From Rhizoclosmatium globosum (taxonomy: Eukaryota; Chytridiomycota; Chytridiomycetes; Chytridiales; Chytriomycetaceae), in NCBI GenBank assembly GCA_002104985.1, contig MCGO01000310.1:1-35774 (forward strand): a DNA stretch of 35,774 nucleotides. The letters are read 5' to 3'. Both the position numbers and the translations under genes were made by a program. This document shows positions 19,669 through 32,121 of this stretch, piece after piece. The notes beneath the pieces are model-generated. The model made no database searches. It was not told the DNA's origin and saw nothing but the letters and a program-made list of their open reading frames with translations. Numbering within the stretch: position 1 is the stretch's first letter; every line of letters begins with the position of its first letter.

Positions 19669-21232
19669 ATGCCGCCCTTCTCCAACACACTTCCATCGTG
19701 TCCACTTGATTCCAACGAATCCATCCAGCCCGTGTTTACGTATTTGTCAACAAGTATTGTGTGTGTTGGCAGTGCAGTTGTTGTTCTTGCGCACCTGAAT
19801 TCGCTTTCTGTTTTCAATCGGGCGATTCAACATTGTTCAGTCCGGAACTGGCCGTACTCGCTCGTTCTTTTTAGTGTCGGCGTCGCGTGAGTTGTTGTTG
19901 ATTGGTGGTTGGTGGTTGTTGTGGGTGTGTGTGTGATGCGATTGTGGCTAATGCGTTGATTTGATGCGTGGCAGGTTCGCGCTCGATGGTCTTCGGTCGC
20001 TCAAGACGAGTGGCTACAACGACAGCGTTTCGCTTTTGTTTGCGGCGGTTTCGTTGCGGGCTCTCGGTGTCGCCGTGTTGGTCGTGGCACTCAAATTCCA
20101 CAGAGCGAAACAAGGAGTCCTGTCGAAAGGAGGTGGGGCATCGATGTTACACGTGTCATGCTGAAGCTTTAATCACAGAGTTCGTATTACCCGTTACTGT
20201 GCCGCCATCGCCTGGTCGAACACATACACGCGCAAGCTCTGTTTCGCGAAATATTACCAGCTCGGAAGCGTCGATAGATGTTCATGTGAATGAATGTGAT
20301 GATAGTACTCCAGTGTCATTGGATCGATGGGGCTTGATTTGTTTGCGGAAGACGATTCAGATCCACGCGCGTTTGTATGGGAGAAGACTCCCACTATTTT
20401 GGCACTTCTCGTAACTGAAATCATTTGGCTGGCTATCGTTTTGTAAGTTTCGTTGGCTATTTGTTTCTCGTCTAACAGTCTTCACGTGAAGTTTCATAAC
20501 ACATAACCCAGAAACACACGAAATCCCCTTAACACTTTTCAGAATAATCCGCCTCATACCAATATCGACACTAACAGCTTCCCTCCTCTATCCCGCTCTA
20601 TTCCTACCTACACCGCCACCTTCAAATTCACTTCGAGAAGAATCAGCTTCTTTACTTCATCCTTCGAGTTCACCCATACCACCACCAATACCGACACCCT
20701 CTCAAGAACCATACATCCGAAGACGTTCAGATTCACCCACCCGATCTCTCGCAGACTCTCTTCGATCTCCAACCCGAAGTATCGAATCCGTTGACTTGTT
20801 TTACGACGCCATTGAGACACATTCGCGTGAACCGAGCATGTTTACAGCTGCTGAAACCATGTCTGTTGATTCTGAGAGACGAAGGAGGAAGTGGACTGTG
20901 CAGAAGGAGTTGAAGGGGTTGGAGGTTGGTGTTGCATGATTTGTATGGTTACGATGGAACCTGCTGTACTAGTGTACGCGGTGGAATTCTTTTTTGCGAG
21001 ACATAATTCATGTGTTTTCCCTCCGTGGATGCACAAGGAGAAGAGGTGGGTTAGTATTGAAGACTTGCTGGTGTGGTTGTTTGTTGTTGGAGGAGTTTGG
21101 GGAATCATGGATGCGATTTGGAAGGAATTCAAAGTCGTGAAGAGGGAATGGGTTCGGGTTTCTGTTGCGAGAGTGCGGGATACCTTTTTTGGAGGGAGAG
21201 GGCTTGGAACAAGAGTTGCTGGATCTGGATGA
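19669..21232 (+). CDS. Multi-spanning membrane protein, family unknown
   Basis: Exons 19669-19886, 19975-20132, 20179-20442 and 20543 onward are supported by GT-AG introns of 88, 46 and 100 nt. Likely membrane spans: TYLSTSIVCVGSAVVVLAHL, YSLVLFSVGVAFALDGL, SVSLLFAAVSLRALGVAVL, ILALLVTEIIWLAIVL and LIPISTLTASLLYPALFL, and a late one at LLVWLFVVGGVWGIMDAI. A Ser/Pro/Arg-rich cytosolic-looking segment lies between (about 20630-20900). A one-base loss in the G run near 20327 reconnects SLDRWG to LDLFAEDDSD. The last part is joined either by a 46-nt intron ending at ctgtactag or by another lost G near 20918. Number and spacing of spans allow a receptor or transporter; I cannot name a family. Confidence 0.55.
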
Positions 21233-21370
21233 TTTGTATAGAAAGACCTAATAATATCAGAATATTGTGTATATTTGAGATCCATGTGTATTAGTGTCTG
21301 CAGTGTCTTTATTCTGGGTTGTTGGTTGGACTGAGGAGATTGACCAACAACCAATTTTGCAGACACAAAC

Positions 21371-24300
21371 ATGGTTTGTACCTGTCTCCCACCTTCTCTG
21401 CTCTGCATGCATTCTTCATCCCACTCCCATAGTAGTAATGCAACCAACCAACAAACACCTTCTAAACAGAGCGGCAGCAACCCGCCCCCGTCGCACCTCG
21501 TCGCCTCGTCCGTGGCAACGAACCAGTACACGACCTCCGAGGGCGTTGTCACTGAAAAGGTGATCACCGAGACGCACGAAGTAACAAAAGTGCGGGCAAT
21601 CGAAGTCGAAGTCGAAGAAGAACAACAAAAGGAAACTGAAACTGTCGTTGAAGAAGGCGAATTGGACGTGGTTTGGCTGGCTGATCAGATCAGATCAAAT
21701 GAACCAATTGCCGCTTTGGACTTGTCTGGCGCTGAGTTGTCCTGCGATGACGTGGTTCTGATTGCAAAGGTTTGGTTGTTTTGCTTCTACTCAAGAGATC
21801 CTGACTCCTGCTCCCTCTTCCTCTTCCTCTTCCTCTTCACAAAACAGGCCCTCGAAGTAAATGAAACTCTCGAGAAACTTGACATTGAAGAGAACGAGAT
21901 TGATGCCGTTGGTCTCAGGGCGATCGCCCACATGCTCACAATCAACTCTACCCTCCGTGAACTCAGAATTGGTCAGCAAGACATTGTCGTTGGAACAGCC
22001 GTTGAGATTGAGCTCTCCGATGCCATCTTCAAGAACGAGACGTATGTCACTTGTTCGTTACCTCATCTTTGCCACCATTAATCACTATTCCCCGTATTAT
22101 CCACAGCCTTACCACCTTCACCTTGAACGTCAGAGACCAAGCCTCATGGATCAGAATCGATAAAGCTCTCTCAAGAAATGCGGAGCTGTATGCCATTGCC
22201 CAAAAGCAAAAGAAGACTCGTACCGTTTACGTTGAAGACACTGAGCAAGTGACCACTACCCGTGTCGAGAAGGATGTGAAGAAGATTGAAGAGGCGGATG
22301 TTACTACCTCGGCTTCTACTGAGGCTGAGTATGTTGTCGTTGAGACTCCTGCTGCTGCTGCTCCTGTGGCTGTGGCGGTGGAGACTTTGATTACTCCACG
22401 TCCATATAGCGATGAGACTACTGTTTCTTCGGTTACTGTTGTGGATGCTGCTCAGTCGGATGTGGTTGCCTCGCAAGGGTATTCTTCGGAGGATGTTTCT
22501 GTCACTGCTGCTGCTGCTGCTGCTACTGCTGTTGCGGTTGGAGCTGCTGCTTACTCTGCTGTCTCAGACGAAGAGACAAAGGTTGTTGACACTAAAGTTG
22601 TTGACACAGAGACTGTGACTGTTGAGTCAACTGCGAATGCTGTCACCGACGCTTATTCCTCCAAAATTGAGACTTCTTCCACCGCCGCTGTTGCTGCTGC
22701 GGCTGAATCTTACTCTTCTGAAGCTTCTAAGGTTACTGCTGTCGAGTCAACTACTGTCGCTGCTGCTGAGTCAGCTACTATTGTTGCAACTCTTATTCTG
22801 AAGAGAACACCAATGTCTCCTCTGTTGAGGCCGTTGCTGCTGCCACCGAAGCATCTCGCACTGAAGCCAACGTGATTGATGTTGCTGAAGTTTCTACTGT
22901 TGCTGCAGTTGCCGTCGCAGCAGGAGCTGCTGCTGCCACGAGCTCAACAAGCGAAACTACTACTACCACAACCACCACTACTACAACTACCACTGAGGTG
23001 GCTGATGAAGCTTCCACTCAAGTTGTTGAGTCCGAGGCTACAGTCACCAGAGAATTCGACGCAACCGCTGCCAGCGTCACTGAAACTGTCGTGACTGAGA
23101 ACAAGACTGAAGTTGTCATCATTGAAAAGAAGTCCGACAACACCATTGTTATTGTCCTTGTCTCTGTCCTCATCGCCATCCTCGCCATTGTCGGTGTCCT
23201 TTTGATGCCAGCCGAAGTTGAGGTTGTTGAAATCGAAGTTGTCGAACAGATCTTGGCAGCCAGCGATGTTGTTCCATTGATCTTTGCTGGAATGTACGCA
23301 TTCACAAACATCATCATTTGGACTGACAACAACGCCAACCTCCCAACTGCCGTCCTCCCACGAGTAACCACCCTCTTGGGCAAAACCGTCCCAGTTGAAG
23401 CTCTCACAATCGTCAACTCCACTGATTCCTTCGACTTGGCTTACTCCACCGTCATCAACAAGGATAAGACTTTGATTTTCTGTATCGGAGACAACGAGTG
23501 CACCAACGCGTTGATCTCAAACGAGACCATGGAGTCTCTTGGAAGCGAATCTTACCACATCCGTACCAGAAAGGACGAGCACCAAGCTACCATCCTCGCT
23601 GTTAACGGTCGTAACTCTTACGAAGAGGGAAACCGTACCATCAACAGCATGAAGATCCAGCCAGTGTGGAGCCACGGAAACCGTGGTCTTGCTTACGGAG
23701 TCTACGCAGCCCTTGAAGAACTCGGATTCGCGTTCTTGCACCCACTCGCTCCATCGATTCCACCTGCTGTGGCTTGAGAACCTTGAACGTCACTTATGAC
23801 GAAGCACCACGCTGGAAGAAGTTCCGTGCCATCCACTACCACACCCAACACCCTCTTGAGTTGACTCCCTTCTTGCAAGGGTTCGGTCCAAAGGGTATGG
23901 ACGATCAATTGGGTGGGAGAGCCAGATTCCTGAGTTTGCTTCATTCTGTGAATGGCTTGTGCGAACAAGCAGAACGGAGTTGAGTGGCCACTTCTTGAGG
24001 GACACACCTGGATGGACTGGGCTCGTTCTGATGTTCGTATTGAGCGTTTGAAGCGTATGGTCGAGATTGGACACTCCTACGGTATTATGGTTGGTGTTGA
24101 CGTTCCAATCGCGTTTGCTCAGCAGCACAGTTTCCGTCTTTTGAAGAACGGAAACGGAAAGAAGGATCACTTGGATGAAGAGGTGAAGGAGATTCAGGAT
24201 AGTTTGGATTGGGTTATGAAGGCTGGATTTGATTTCTTGGGAACTGAGGTTTGTTTGATGATGTTGCATCTGACGTTAAGCTCATAGTATCGTTGTAGAG

Positions 24301-25956
24301 TGGAACTTCTGAGTTTACTCACTCTTCCCCAGAAACTATGCTCAACTGGATGAACGCCGCTGCCGATTACGTTTCCGAGAAGTACGACATCACAATGTTC
24401 ATCAAAGTCCACTGCTCCGCCGGTCAAATCGCCAAAGGCTACAAAGACCCACGCACCAACGAAGACATCAACTTCAACATGCTTCCCCACTTTGCATCCT
24501 CCTCCCTCGGTGTCCTCCCCACACCGTCGAGCCATACGCCCTCGACGACCCAGCCCCAACCTACGGAAACAAGGACTTCGGATACATCCGCGAATACCTC
24601 AACTTCGAGCTCGAAAACGGCCAACGCCCTGTCGTGTTCTACCCTGAAACCGCGTACTGGGTTCCGTCGACATTGACGTCCCCTTGTTCATGCCAATGTA
24701 CTTTGAACGTCGGTTCCACGATTTGCGACTCCTTGCTTCTGATGAGACAACTCGACGCACAAGAACCGTATGGACGGGCAACTGATTTTCGCGTCTGGTT
24801 GGGAATGGGGATACTGGTTGAACGATGCTATGGCTGCACGTGCGGCTTGGAACCCGTTGATTGAGATTGCGGATGAGAAGGAAGCTTTGCGTCAGTTGTT
24901 GCGTCCGCTTTCTATTCACATGAACACGGAGGAGGATAAGAAGGAGGCTGAGGACTTGATTATTGAGTGGACTGTTTTGGAGAAGGAGCTCTTGATGGTT
25001 GGAAAGCTTGAGGGTAAAGAAAAGTGGGAGGATATTCATCGTAAGAAGGACACGGATATTTGGAGGGTTGGGACACTTGGGATGATGTTTCCAAGATTTT
25101 GGGACATTTGACTCAGCCTGACCGTTTGGGTCTTGTTGAATTCAAGCACGGTGATGGTTGGTTCTCTCACGTTAAGGAACACCTCTGGAAGCACAAGAAG
25201 TCTGACAGCGTCGATGCAGAGTACGTTACATATGTTCGTCCTCTTTTGATCGAGATGGACGCAAGTTCACAGCTTTGAGTCACAAGACGGTTGAGATTGC
25301 TGCTAGAGCTCCATCATACATGCACGACTTGTGGGATGACATTGCGGATGCTGGACGTATGACTGCTTGAGAGCTCACCAGATTTTGTGCTTGTACGAGT
25401 ACATCCATGAAATGAAGAACCAAGGACGCAACCCTGCCCTTGCGAAGGAAGCTATGGCTACTTTGCGCACCGCCCAGGCGATTGTTAACAACCGTGAGCA
25501 CCACTAGTAAGTTAAATTGTATTGATGAATTGTCTTGCATTTGTTAACGAGATTTTCTAGCCGTGTTGATGCTGAACGTGTTGCTGGATGGACCAACTTG
25601 AACACTCCATCGCAGCCAACTGCTTGTAAGTACAGAACCCTGTTCTTTTCGAAATATCTCGTAATTTACACTTATTAAAATTCAGACGCCTTCAACTACC
25701 TCTGGACCGTTCGTTCCCTCCACTACTGGTGGCGTGATGCTGCTGAAGCCCTCAACCACAACCACCGTACTGACTCTTCCTCATTCGCCAACATTATCGA
25801 TCCAATCGAGTCGGTCTTGGATCGGGTTTGGTTCACCGTATTGTTGACGATGTGGCTGAATTCCTGTCCGCCTTTGGAGTCGCTGAGGACTACTTTGACT
25901 TGGCGGAGAAGGAGCCACATTATCCACAGGATATTAAGGGATGGGTTGAGCCATGA
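21371..25956 (+). CDS. Tropomodulin-like LRR + single membrane span + TIM-barrel glycosidase-like ectodomain (gene A)
   Basis: Introns at 21770-21847, 22042-22106 and about 24250-24299, plus two near 25510 and 25630, chain one very large protein. N-terminal part: tropomodulin C-terminal-type LRRs, LNETLEKLDIEENEID-like repeats (VNETLEKLDIEENEIDAVGL), LTINSTLRELRIGQQ, VEIELSDAIFKNETLTTF. Then about 300 residues rich in Ala, Val and Thr, including a poly-Thr run near 22960-22990. Then one hydrophobic span NTIVIVLVSVLIAILAIVGV (23139-23207) after Lys-rich sequence, so N-inside. The outer part has GLAYGVYAALEELGFAFLHP, a GH20-domain-2-like signature, followed by barrel strands: GVEWPLLEG, YGIMVGVDVPIAF, FDFLGTE, TMFIKVHCSAGQ, VVFYPET and FASGWEWGYW. 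About ten one-base losses interrupt it. Glycosidase activity is inference. Confidence 0.6.
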
Positions 25957-26388
25957 AAAGGGTTACCATGATTTTTCGTTGTTGATTTTTAACTTTTTGG
26001 ACCTCTTATATTTCTTTTATTTTCGTTTGAACCTCTTATAGCAGTATGCTTCGTTTGTTATTCTTTGCCTCATTGTTTGAATTGGAGTGTTGCGGTTTGA
26101 TAATAAAGTAGCCTCATTTTAAAGTTGTAATATGTAAGCAAAATACCTTCTCCTTCTGTGACTATCTTTGCATATGTAATGCTTATTTGGTCATATCTGA
26201 TGCGAGTATTCTGTGTAATAAGCTGACAAATGTTTGTGCAATAGACATTACAAATGTAGAAGTACAACTTGAACAAAGTTCCTGCCAAAACCAAAGCAGT
26301 GTACATAATTGATTACACTGAAAGGAACAGCCACTTGCCAAGAACTTCCAAGGAAAACGCTTTTTCAACTGCCAAGAAATCATCACAA

Positions 26389-27500
26389 ATGAGCGACACA
26401 GACGGCACCAGCATCTCAGAACTACCCTCATGGCAAAACGTCATTGGAATCGTACTGGCAATATCCAGCAGTCTCTTTCTCGGATCCTCGTTGTACTTCG
26501 AAAGCGAGGCCTCATCAAGTTGAAGCAAAAGGACTGGAACATACCTTCAAAACACATGTGGTGGATCGGAATGATGTTACGTATGTTTGAATGCACAACA
26601 ATCGCAAAGGTAGTTGATTCTAATCGTTGATCGTTCACAGAAGCCGTTGGCGAATTGTGCAACTTTGGAGCATACGCTTTCTCTCCGACGATCCTTGTAG
26701 CTCCGCTTGGAACACTGGCGATTGTTTTTAATGCTATATTATCGCATTTCGTGCTTCATGATGATCTATCCTTCTTGGGAAAGGTGGGATGCGCATTGTG
26801 GTGTTGGGCGTTGTATCCATAGTGACACATGTCAATCCATCGTTACAATCAAGTACAATACCAGACTTCATGTCCAATGTTATTCATCCAGGTAGGTTAA
26901 GAAATTAATGGGTTATGTCGTTTGTAATTGTTTACAAATAGTTTTTCTTACATATTTCATCTGCATTATCCTGCTTATTCTTTGGCTCAAATTTTATGCC
27001 GAGCCTCGGTATTCCAAGGACTCGCCGTTTGTTTATATCGCAATGAGTTCTTGCGGTGGATCGTTTTTGGTGTTGAGTGCTCAGGTGTCGGGTCATCAAT
27101 CGTCACATCGGCAAGAATTGGAATACCAACAATCAATTTCTGCAATGGCCCCTGTACCCTTTGATTGTTTTCATGTGTCTGGCAGTTGTGTTTCAAATAG
27201 TTTACCTCAACAAGGTAAGTCTGTTTCAGCTTCTGCACAGTTCTAAACTAATATCAATTAGGCTCTGGCACAAAACTCAAGCGCAGTGATATATCCCGTC
27301 AGTTATGTTAGTTTTACGGGGATGACTCTAGTTTCATCTGCCTTCCTTTATCGAACGGTGCCAATTAATTCTGTGGACGCTGCTATAAGCGTTGCTTGTG
27401 GATTCCTGTTATCGTTTGCGGCGTTATTGTGCTGTATACAAGTCAGAAAAAGAAGGCAGAACCTATCAATACCGTCCTGCAAAACCCTTCGCAGAGTTAA
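26389..27500 (+). CDS. NIPA-family magnesium transporter (DUF803)
   Basis: NIPA proteins carry Mg2+ across plasma or endosomal membranes with about nine spans. The start MSDTDGTSISELPSWQ leads to span 1 VIGIVLAISSSLFLGSS, then the family-typical RKRGLIKLKQKDWN, WWIGMMLQAVGELCNFGAYAF, ILVAPLGTLAIVFNAILSHF, LSFLGKVGCAL, SIVTHVNP, later FQIVYLNKALAQNSSAVIYP and VSYVSFTGMTL. Introns of about 50-60 nt lie near 26580, 26892 and 27220. At least five one-base losses (about 26488, 26802, 27082, 27112 and 27418) interrupt the frame; the tail reads KKKAEPINTVLQNPSQ before TAA at 27498. It sits between the two glycosidase-like paralogues. Confidence 0.8.
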
Positions 27501-27610
27501 CATCTCGTTTGTGAACAAATGCAGAATTAAAGTTGTATATAACTATTGCCCTTAATCGTGGCTGTACACTGAAATCGGAGGTTCGACACTCCACAAATTA
27601 GTTCCGCCAA

Positions 27611-30342
27611 ATGCACGTTTTCAACCACATTATTGTGTGGACGACTGAGGAAGACGGGCTTCCCTCTGCCGTTCTTCCGCGCATCACTACTCTCTTGGGC
27701 CAGGCTTTATCGGACGGCACGATTTCTGTTGTGAACAGCTCCGAGTCCTTTGCCCTGACCTTTGACAACATTGTCAACAAGGACAAGACTCTGGTGCTCT
27801 GCATTGGTACAAACGAGTACACAAATGCACTTATCTCAAGAGAGACGCTGGAATCCCTGGGCAGTGAATCGTTCCACATTCGGTGTCAGCTGAAAGACGA
27901 TGGATCAACAGTCGTTGGTGTCAATGGCCGGAACTCGTTCGAAGAAGGTCCTCGCACTGAAAACAGCATGAAGATCCAGCCACTTTGGAGCCATGGTAAC
28001 CGTGGTCTTGCTTACGGAGTTTATGCTGCCCTTGAAGAACTTGGATTCGCTTTCTTGCACCCACTCGCTCCATCAATTCCACCTGCTGTCGGTTTGAGAA
28101 CCTTGAATGTCACTTTCGACGAAGCACCCGCTGGAAGAAGTTCCGTGCCATCCACTACCACACTCAACACCCACTTGAGTTGACTCCATTCTTGCAAGGG
28201 TTCGGTCCAAAAGGTGTGGACGATCAAATCGGGTGGGAGAGCCAGATTCCTGAATTCGCATCATTCTGTGAATGGCTTGTTGCCAACAAGCAGAATGGTG
28301 TTGAATGGCCCCTGTTGGAAGGAAGCACCTGGATGGACTGGGCACGTTCTGATGTTCGAATTGAACGTTTAAAGCGTATCGTAGATGTCGGTCACTCTTA
28401 TGGAATTATGATTGGTGTTGACGTTCCAATCGCGTTTGCCCAACAACACAGTTTCCGATTAACAAAGACTGGAAACGGCGACAATTTAGAAGCTGAAGTG
28501 AAAGAAATTCAGTCAAGTCTTGATTGGGTTATGAGAGCTGGATTCGACTTTTTGGGAACTGAGGTGTGTTGACTTCCATGTCTTTAACTATTATTGATTA
28601 CTCAATACAGAGTGGAACCTCCGAGTTTACTCACACATCTCCTGAGACAATGATAAACTGGATGAACGCTGCTGCTGACTACGTTTCGGAAAAGTACGAT
28701 ATTACAATGTTCATCAAAGTCCACTGTCTGCCGGACAAGTAGCGAAAGGATACAAAGACCCACGTACAGGCGAAGACATCAATTACAACATGTTGCCTCA
28801 TTTTGCAAGCCCAAGGCTCGGTGTCTTACCACACACAGTTGAACCATATGCATTGGATGACCCAGCCCCAACTTACGGAAACAAAGACTTCAAGTACATA
28901 CGCGAATACCTCAACTTCGAGCTCGAAAACGGCAAGCGGCCTGTTGTGTTTTATCCAGAGACTTGTTATTGGGTATCTGTCGATATTGATGTTCCCCACT
29001 TTATGCCAATTTACTTTGAACGACGATTCCACGATTTGCGTCTTCTTGCTTCTGATGAAGACAACTCGACGCACAAGAACCGTATGGACGGTCAGCTGAT
29101 TTTCGCGTCTGGATGGGAATGGGGATACTGGTTGAATGACGCGTTGGCTGCCCGTGCAGCATGGAATCCGTTCGTTGAGATCAAAGACGAGAAGGAAGCC
29201 TTACGTATGCTACTTGGACCATTGTCTCGTCACATGAGTACAGAGCAAGACCAAAAAGATGCAGAGGATTTGATTATCGATTGGACGACTGCAGAACACA
29301 ACTTGCTGCTCCTCGGAAAACTAGAAGGAAAAGAGCAATATGACGATATTTCGAGAAAGAATGGACTCGGATACATTGTTGGTTGGGACACTTGGGACGA
29401 TGTCTCCAAGATTATCGGAAAGCTTACACAACCTGATCGATTGGGTCTAGTAGAATTCAAGAATGGTGAAAACTGGGTTGAACACGTTGCAGACGCACTC
29501 ATTAAGCATAAGGACGATGATGTCAACGTTGATCTGGAATACGCGCAATACGTAAAGCCACTCTTACTTGAAATGGATAGAAAATTCATGGACCTGAGCC
29601 AAAGGACTGTCGCGCTTGCAGCCAAAGCTCCAGCTTACACGAAAGACTTATGGGATGACATTGCAGACGCGGGTCGGATGACGGCATTAAGAATTCATCA
29701 AGTTCTGTGTTTGTACGAATACGTTGCTGAGCTCAAGACCAAGGGAAGTAACATTGATTTGGCTATTGAGGCAATGGAGACTTTGCGAACTGCACAGGAG
29801 ATTGTGAAAGCTAGAGAACCAAGATAGTGAGTATCTTCCTTGTGTATTAACTTGAACTTATGAGAAACGGAAATAGTCGTGTTGAAGCAAACCGTGTTGC
29901 CTGCTGGACGGGAATGGACGCACCCTCACAACCAACTGCATGTAAGTGGTTTAAGTTTTATCGAACAGACGGCACGAATAATCTCCGAAATATATAGATG
30001 CATTCAACTACTCTGGACAGTTCGATCTCTTCACTTCTGGTGGCGTGATGCTGCAAAAGCCCTCGTTCCAGGATACAGCATCAAGCAACCATCGTTTGCC
30101 AACATCATCGATCCCGTGGCGGTGGGTCTTGGATCCGGTGCGATGCTTGAGTTTGCTCAAGATTTCACGGGTTTCTTGTCCGCGTTGGGTGTTGCGAAGG
30201 ATTACTTTGATTTGACTGAGAAGGAGCCCAGTATCCAGACGATATCAAGGGTTGGATTGAGCCAAAGAAAACGCCGGCTACTGTTTTCGCAATGATTCAG
30301 GCTGGAATTCCTTCTGTGTTCCGTGGCTTTTTTAGAAAGTAG
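27611..30342 (+). CDS. Paralogue of the gene A ectodomain, lacking LRR and membrane span (gene B)
   Basis: From MHVFNHIIVWTTEEDG (27611) the protein follows the outer part of gene A closely to its end: VNKDKTLVLCIGTNEYTNAL, GLAYGVYAALEELGFAFLHP, MIGVDVPIAFAQQHSF, GFDFLGTE, FIKVHCSAGQ, VVFYPETCYWV, ASGWEWGYWLND. The introns near 28563-28610, 29823-29875 and 29942-29998 are at the same positions as in gene A. Nothing like the tropomodulin part, the Thr/Ala stretch or the span lies upstream; the NIPA gene ends 110 bp before. No signal peptide is seen at this ATG, so either an upstream exon is missed or the product is cytosolic or non-functional. One-base losses occur near 28128, 28725, 30010 and 30225; the tail is FRGFFRK. 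Confidence 0.65.
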
Positions 30343-30639
30343 ACTGGTTCATATAAATTTTGTGGTTGTTCTCTAGCCACGTAATTTCAGAGCGCACACT
30401 GGACTTATGCTCCAGAATCTTCTGTTTACCAAAATTGAAGAGAAACGACCTCATCGTAAGACATATTACAACATCAATAATTGAAACGTAAGAAAATCAA
30501 TTTATTCAGGGGTTTATCACCCTGCCATGAAGTAGTTGTGACTGTCCGTGAAAATGCGGTTTGAAGCTGGAGGAGAAGTGAAAACTGGACGATCAAATGA
30601 TCCCATCATGGATTTCTTTCGCCTTGATAGACAAGCTTT

Positions 30640-31785
30640 CAAAATTCAAGGTAAAACATGGGTCTGGTATTCAGTCAGATTTTGGTCGACATTAAGATAC
30701 TTCAGCTTCAAGTTATCAAGTAACGCCGGAATTAGCCGCTTAAATTGTTGTGGCTGACATTCAATGACTTAGATTCTGCAGGTTCCGAGCGTAGATGGAA
30801 TTGTACCGCTCAAGTTGTTGTGGCTGAGGTTTATTTCTTCCAGCCGAGATAACAATCCGATTTGCTCTGGGATCGGCCCAGTAAGCTCATTATGATCTAA
30901 TTGAAATATGGTCAACTTCAAAAGACTCTCGAATTCAGTCGGAATCGGACCCGTCAATTTGTTACATGATAACGAAAGGCGCTTTAAATGTCGCAAATTT
31001 CCTAATTCGGAGGGTATTGGGCCTGTTAAATAGTTTCGCTTTAACGAAAGGCATACACAATTTTCCATATTTCCAAGCTCTGGAGGAATAGTGCCTGATA
31101 ACTCGGCTTCGTCGATTATCAAACACTTCAAACTTTTTAGAGATCCAAACTCTGGAGGTATGTTGGAGCAGAATTGATTCTTTGAGAGATGTAATTGCTG
31201 CAGCGATGGGCACAATCCCAATGTGATCGGTCCTCGCAGACCACAATTTATCATTCTGACGTATTCCAATCGACTTGAGTCTGATATGTTGATTGGAAAG
31301 GGGACCAAGTACTCTTTTTTAACTTTTCGTTTGCTTATTATGGAGAGTTGCTTAAGCTGGGGTAAGGTCCACAAAGGAATGTGAAAGCCTTCCAAAAGTA
31401 ATGTCTTGATACTGAGTGAATTAAAATCATCAGGCAAATGACCGAATGTTTGGTTAAACCCATTTCTGAAACGGCTGAAACGCAGCATCAGTGAATCTGG
31501 AGGTTGCACAGCGTTAATCAATTTGTCCAGTTCCAAACGCATTCGCCTTATGAACTCAAATGCCTCATAGAATCCGTCCAAACAGTCACAACGCCATAAG
31601 TGACAACGATATCGTTTACGATGCAGTTGAACAAACGATTCATTGTAAAGAGAACTGAAAAAGTGTTTGTTGATGAGAATAAGACGTCCTGGCTTGTGCA
31701 TTCGTCGATGTGGGTTTATCCAGAGAACAATCATTTGAATGATTTCCGCTGGAAAAGCTCCGAGTGTAGGTTTTGGACCGTTCAT
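30640..31785 (-). CDS. F-box-like LRR protein (LRR-C)
   Basis: An open frame of 338 residues starts at the ATG at 31785 (MNGPKPTLGAFPAEIIQMIV; LILINKHFFSSLYNESFV) and carries irregular repeats followed by regular plant-type ones: IPPELGNMENCVCLSLKRN, IPSELGNLRHLKRLSLSCNK, IPEQIGLLSRLEEINLSHNN. It stops at 30769, but the family pattern goes on in other frames (NLQNL, SLNVSHNNLSG, IPALLDNLKLKYLNVDQN) down to about 30640, so three further one-base losses near 30780-30720, or a real truncation, end it early. It shares the IDEAEL/IDEAQL strand and the F-box start with LRR-A. Confidence 0.75.
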
Positions 31786-32121
31786 GTGTGTGTCACAGCG
31801 TTTTTCATCGGACTCATCTTTATGGCCTTTAAAAAAATGTGGTTCAGTTATGACATCATTATGTATTTTCGGATTAATTGAAATAATGGCTAAATGATGG
31901 TCAACTTTCGGCGTTGGTGTTCTTTCTCAAGATTTTTATTATATTTTTTAAGAGTCACAACATCTGGATAATATCAAATGTTGGATTCAGCAACGAAAGC
32001 CCAGTTTTTCATTGGATGGGCGCTGATAACTTACTAAGTTAATTCACTTATCAGATGTCCCGCCCCATCGTCCAAAAAAGTTGCTGAAAATTCCGGTAAT
32101 GCGCTTCCTTTTCTTCCACAG

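Noticed and set aside
22171..22476. Antisense and shifted frames in the Thr/Ala/Val region of gene A (Leu-rich or Ser-rich)
   Set aside because: Low-complexity codons give open frames in every phase; only the frame continuing the LRR and the span is supported.
27560..27600. T-arm-like GGAGGTTCGACACTCC upstream of gene B, suggesting a tRNA
   Set aside because: No box A, acceptor or anticodon arm can be placed around it; the T loop would be 8 nt. It is probably chance or an old remnant.
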